Below are positions 60,968 to 64,000 of a stretch of 64,000 nt of DNA, piece after piece; positions within the stretch are counted from its first letter, which is position 1, and each line of letters starts with the position of its first letter. The position numbers and the translations under genes were made by a program. This DNA comes from Spirodela intermedia (taxonomy: Eukaryota; Streptophyta; Magnoliopsida; Alismatales; Araceae): assembly GCA_902729315.2 (NCBI GenBank), contig LR746275.1, positions 2,140,501 to 2,204,500 on the forward strand. The letters are read 5' to 3'. The notes under the pieces are model-generated. The model was not told where the DNA came from. It searched no databases and saw only the letters and a list, made by a program, of their open reading frames with translations.

Positions 60968-63900
60968 ATGGCGGCCCTGTCGATCCCGCCGTCTGCCTCC
61001 ACTGGTTCCCCGCACTCTTGGCCTCTTTCGGAGCCGGACAACCCTAACAAGAACCCTAGGGCCCAGGAATCCCCGTTCCTCCCCGTCCCGCTCCCAGATG
61101 ATGTCCCTCAGGAGCAGACGACCTCCTTGTCGCCGCCAGGGCCTGTCTGGGACGAGCGCGACGGTGACGGTGTAGAAGGCGGGCAGTTGCAGCAGGGTCC
61201 TTTCCAGAATCCGGATGCCGACGGCGGGAATCCGATCGTGCAGGAGCAGCAGCAGCCGCCGGCCCCTTCGTCGCTTGCGGCTTCGCCGCCGGCTCCCCCC
61301 TCGCTTCTACATCTTTCGTTCAACCAGGACCATGGGTGCTTTGCCGGGGGCACAGATCAGGGATTCCGCATCTACAACTGCGACCCATTTCGGGAGATCT
61401 TCAGGAGGGATTTTGATGGGGGTGGGATCGGTGTGGTGGAGATGTTGTTCCGGTGCAATATTCTCGCGCTGGTTGGTGGCGGGCTGCGCCCTAATTATCC
61501 ACCCAATAAGGTGATGATCTGGGACGACCACCAAAGCCGCTGCATCGGGGAACTATCTTTCCGCTCGGATGTCCGAGCGGTCCGCTTACGGCGCGACCGC
61601 ATCATTGTTGTCCTCGACCATAAGATTTTTGTGTACAATTTTGCGGATCTCAAACTTGTGCATCAGATCGAGACGGTACCGAATCCTAAAGGGCTGTGCG
61701 CAGTATCCCAGCAGCAGGGATCGCTTGTCCTGGTTTGTCCCGGGGGTCAGAAGGGCCAAGTCAGAGTAGAACACTACGGTGCGAGGCGGACTAAGTTCAT
61801 CATGGCTCATGATTCAAGGATTGCCTGCTTTGCATTGTCTCAGGATGGGCGGTTCATTGCCACTGCCAGCTCCAAGGGCACACTTGTTCGGATATTCAGC
61901 ACGGTTGATGGGTCCCTCCTTCAAGAGGTTTGTTTTGAATTTGGTTCTTTGTCCAGAGACAACACTATTTCATGTTTGTTTTAATTGTTTAATTTCCAAA
62001 GCTGTCTTTTATGTTTTTGTGAATCGAGGCATATCTTCTTCATGCCGTCCAGTGACTCGTATCCCTGCTTCTTGTTTTACTTTATCTGGGACGTGATATA
62101 TTTCATATTTATTTGACAGGCACATAATCTGTTGTGTGAACATGCTTAGATACGATGGAGAAGTAATGTAATGCTGCGCAGGTTTTTACGCGAGAGTATC
62201 ATTAATTTTGCACAGTTTTCGGAGAGGATATGGAGGTGCCTTTCTGGCCAGCCCAAAGTATAGTTGAAGTCCCTGTATAGGCAAGCTGCCTTTTTTCAGC
62301 ATCCATTCTCCTTTCCCCAGTCCCTTCCACTCTCCTTGTCACTGCTGCAGATAGTGGTCTCATCATTTTCAAGGTCACCTGCTGCCCACCCCATGTGATG
62401 CCTGTGAGTCTCTGAAGTTCTTGTGTAAGGCCTCTGGTTGTTGCCACTTTCAGCCTTGTTCTATACCTGTTTCATGTCGTTGTTTGAGAGCCTTTGACTG
62501 CAGCCTCCTCTTCACAGCGATCAGTATCCTCTTCTCTACAGCGCGCCCAATCCCTTTCCTGATCTTCCCCCACCCCCCGAAAATAAAAAGGAACCCTTCT
62601 GCCAAAAGGAAGGAAAGATACGTATTCTTCTCCACAATGATATTCCTACCTCCTTTTTATTTTCTCCAGATCTTCCTCTCCTCACATTCTTCCTCATCAT
62701 TAGATGTCACACTGTAAGATTCATCAGGTTGTTGTACTCTGTATCCTAATAGTCTTTTTATCCCTAGCAGTTCTGGCTAGCCTTTGAAAGCAATTTTTTT
62801 TCTTACATCCTGAAATTATATGATTAATATTATTGTGCATATTACGCAGTTTTCTCAAGTCAAATTGGTTTTTGTACTTGTTTCATATTCCTCTCTGAAA
62901 TTCTGTCGTACAGAAAAAACTTCACCTTTGGTCGTGTCTCAGTCTTGTTTCAAATATCTAGTAATTTATGTAAAAGGTGGCAGTTTCACTTCTGAATCTC
63001 TTCAACTTTGTCATCTTTACCCAAATGGTTGGAGAGTAGGCTTCTTGTATGTGCCTTGCTAGATGTTATTAGTGGGGCATGTTTGAACAGCAGTGGGTAT
63101 ACTAGATGAGCTCTGTTCTGGTGTACGTTGGACGCATGCTTCTGATATCCTCAACTTCATTCTTTTTCATGGATTCGATTCTTAGTCAACTGCTTTTTTT
63201 GTTAGGATTTTGAGAAGACTTCGATCTGATGTATTTGTGGGTTTAGAATGGTCTTTAGTTTTGGCATGCCATCTGTTGCTGTAGACATGCTATCTGATCA
63301 TGAAAGTCCTATCTAAATTTCGTGCCATTTTAATGATGCATTTCTCCTTGCAATCAAATATGAATCATGATGAATAAACCTATTTTTGTTCTTTGTTTAT
63401 ACATATGCATTGGCCTCTTTGACACTTCGGTGCATGTTATCTCTGTTCTTCATTTTTCATCACTAAAAGTAATAGTATTTTTCATTTAATTGAACCGTTA
63501 ATGTCTTTTTAAAATAAACGAATACCTTCAAAATGTGAATGAGCACTTGCCATCTCTTTTGTCGTTTAACTTTTGGACAATTTCTTTATTTTTTTCCTCG
63601 TGATTTATGCTGTTGCAAAAATTCTTTACATAATAATGGTATAGTTTAGATGATTCACAATTGGTTTGCATTTGATTGTCATATATCATTGATAAACTGC
63701 CTGTTTTAGTTATACTTGTCCATGATATTTAAAATGCTGACGCAGCCTTGTTTTATGCATAGTTGTACGAGAAACCTCTTCTTGAAATGTGCGCCATTAT
63801 TGCTATGTTTCTTGTTCTCGGGCATATTGATGTTTTTTGTATTTTAACAGATAGTTTCATGCTGATTTTTGTTGTAGGTAAGAAGAGGTGCTGACAGGGC

Positions 63901-64000
63901 AGAGATATACAGCCTTGCTTTCTCAGCAAACAATCAATGGTTGGCAGTTTCAAGTGACAAAGGAACCATACATGTTTTCAATCTCAAGATCGATCAAGGA
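60968..64000 (+). CDS. ATG18-type autophagy PROPPIN (5' part, runs off window)
   Basis: Exon 1 60968-61927 (320 codons, phase 0), exon 2 from 63878 and open at the window edge. The first ~110 residues are proline-rich and variable. WD40-type blades begin at [20 protein letters not shown] and continue through [70 protein letters not shown] and [18 protein letters not shown]. Exon 2 opens with [16 protein letters not shown], holding the two arginines of the F/L-RRG motif (R322, R323) with which PROPPINs bind PI3P and PI(3,5)P2. ATG18 proteins act at the phagophore with ATG2. I cannot tell which plant paralogue (a to d-like) it is from the N-terminal part alone, though it fits the short ATG18a-like type. 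The 1.95-kb intron shows no other gene. Confidence 0.93.

Noticed and set aside
1-64000. Search for CRISPR arrays, operons, biosynthetic clusters, organellar inserts or viral genes
   Set aside because: Genes are unrelated, spliced plant loci; repeats are microsatellites or short arrays without spacer structure; no viral or organellar reading frames recognised.

Overview
The window is plant nuclear DNA. All spliced genes have spliceosomal introns with GT-AG borders (one likely GC-AG), and the products are plant-specific or plant-type: a DYW-class PPR protein, a kelch-type acyl-CoA-binding protein, plant CCCH, CW and PWWP proteins, an SRC2-like C2 protein, ATG18. GC-rich genes with few or no introns (PPR, PWWP exon 2, C2 gene, ATG18 exon 1) sit beside AT-rich, intron-rich genes. 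That two-class composition and the protein flavour suggest a monocot, probably not a grass. The species cannot be fixed from sequence alone.

Layout: (1) 1-967 (-), 5' part of a CCCH zinc-finger gene of the C3H32 type, then about 1.2 kb of GC-rich upstream DNA and a tandem array of four ~230-bp units (2207-3137). (2) 3700-7241 (-), a four-exon gene for a 200-residue protein I cannot name. (3) 9504-18239 (+), an 11-exon, 1757-aa CW-type zinc-finger protein, divergent from gene 2. (4) 20975-22777 (+), an intronless 600-aa PPR-DYW editing factor resembling At4g15720. (5) 23090-35167 (-), a 12-exon, 490-aa cation diffusion facilitator like metal tolerance protein C1. (6) 35877-45171 (+), an 18-exon, 683-aa kelch ACBP, divergent from gene 5. 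(7) 45762-51948 (-), a 7-exon, 331-aa mitochondrial thiamine diphosphate carrier. (8) 53400-58772 (+), a PWWP protein of the PDP1/PDP2 type, divergent from gene 7, with a 1-base frame change near its C terminus. (9) 59219-59845 (+), a small C2/SRC2-like protein. (10) 60968 to beyond 64000 (+), the 5' part of an ATG18-type autophagy PROPPIN.

Exon models were built by hand from splice sites, reading phase and family conservation. Phases close exactly for every complete gene except the PWWP gene. The genes do not form a pathway; they are ordinary conserved loci. What stands out is gene order: three neighbour or near-neighbour pairs match pairs I remember from Arabidopsis (ACBP4/PDP2 and ACBP5/PDP1; At4g15720/At4g15730; C3H32/MTPC1), which suggests very old linkage. 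I saw no CRISPR array, prokaryotic element, organellar insert, tRNA gene, viral gene or intact transposon. No clearly new multi-gene system is visible. The best leads are the unnamed 200-aa protein, the PWWP frame change, the tandem array, an exon-like fragment inside an ACBP intron and the probable GC-AG intron.
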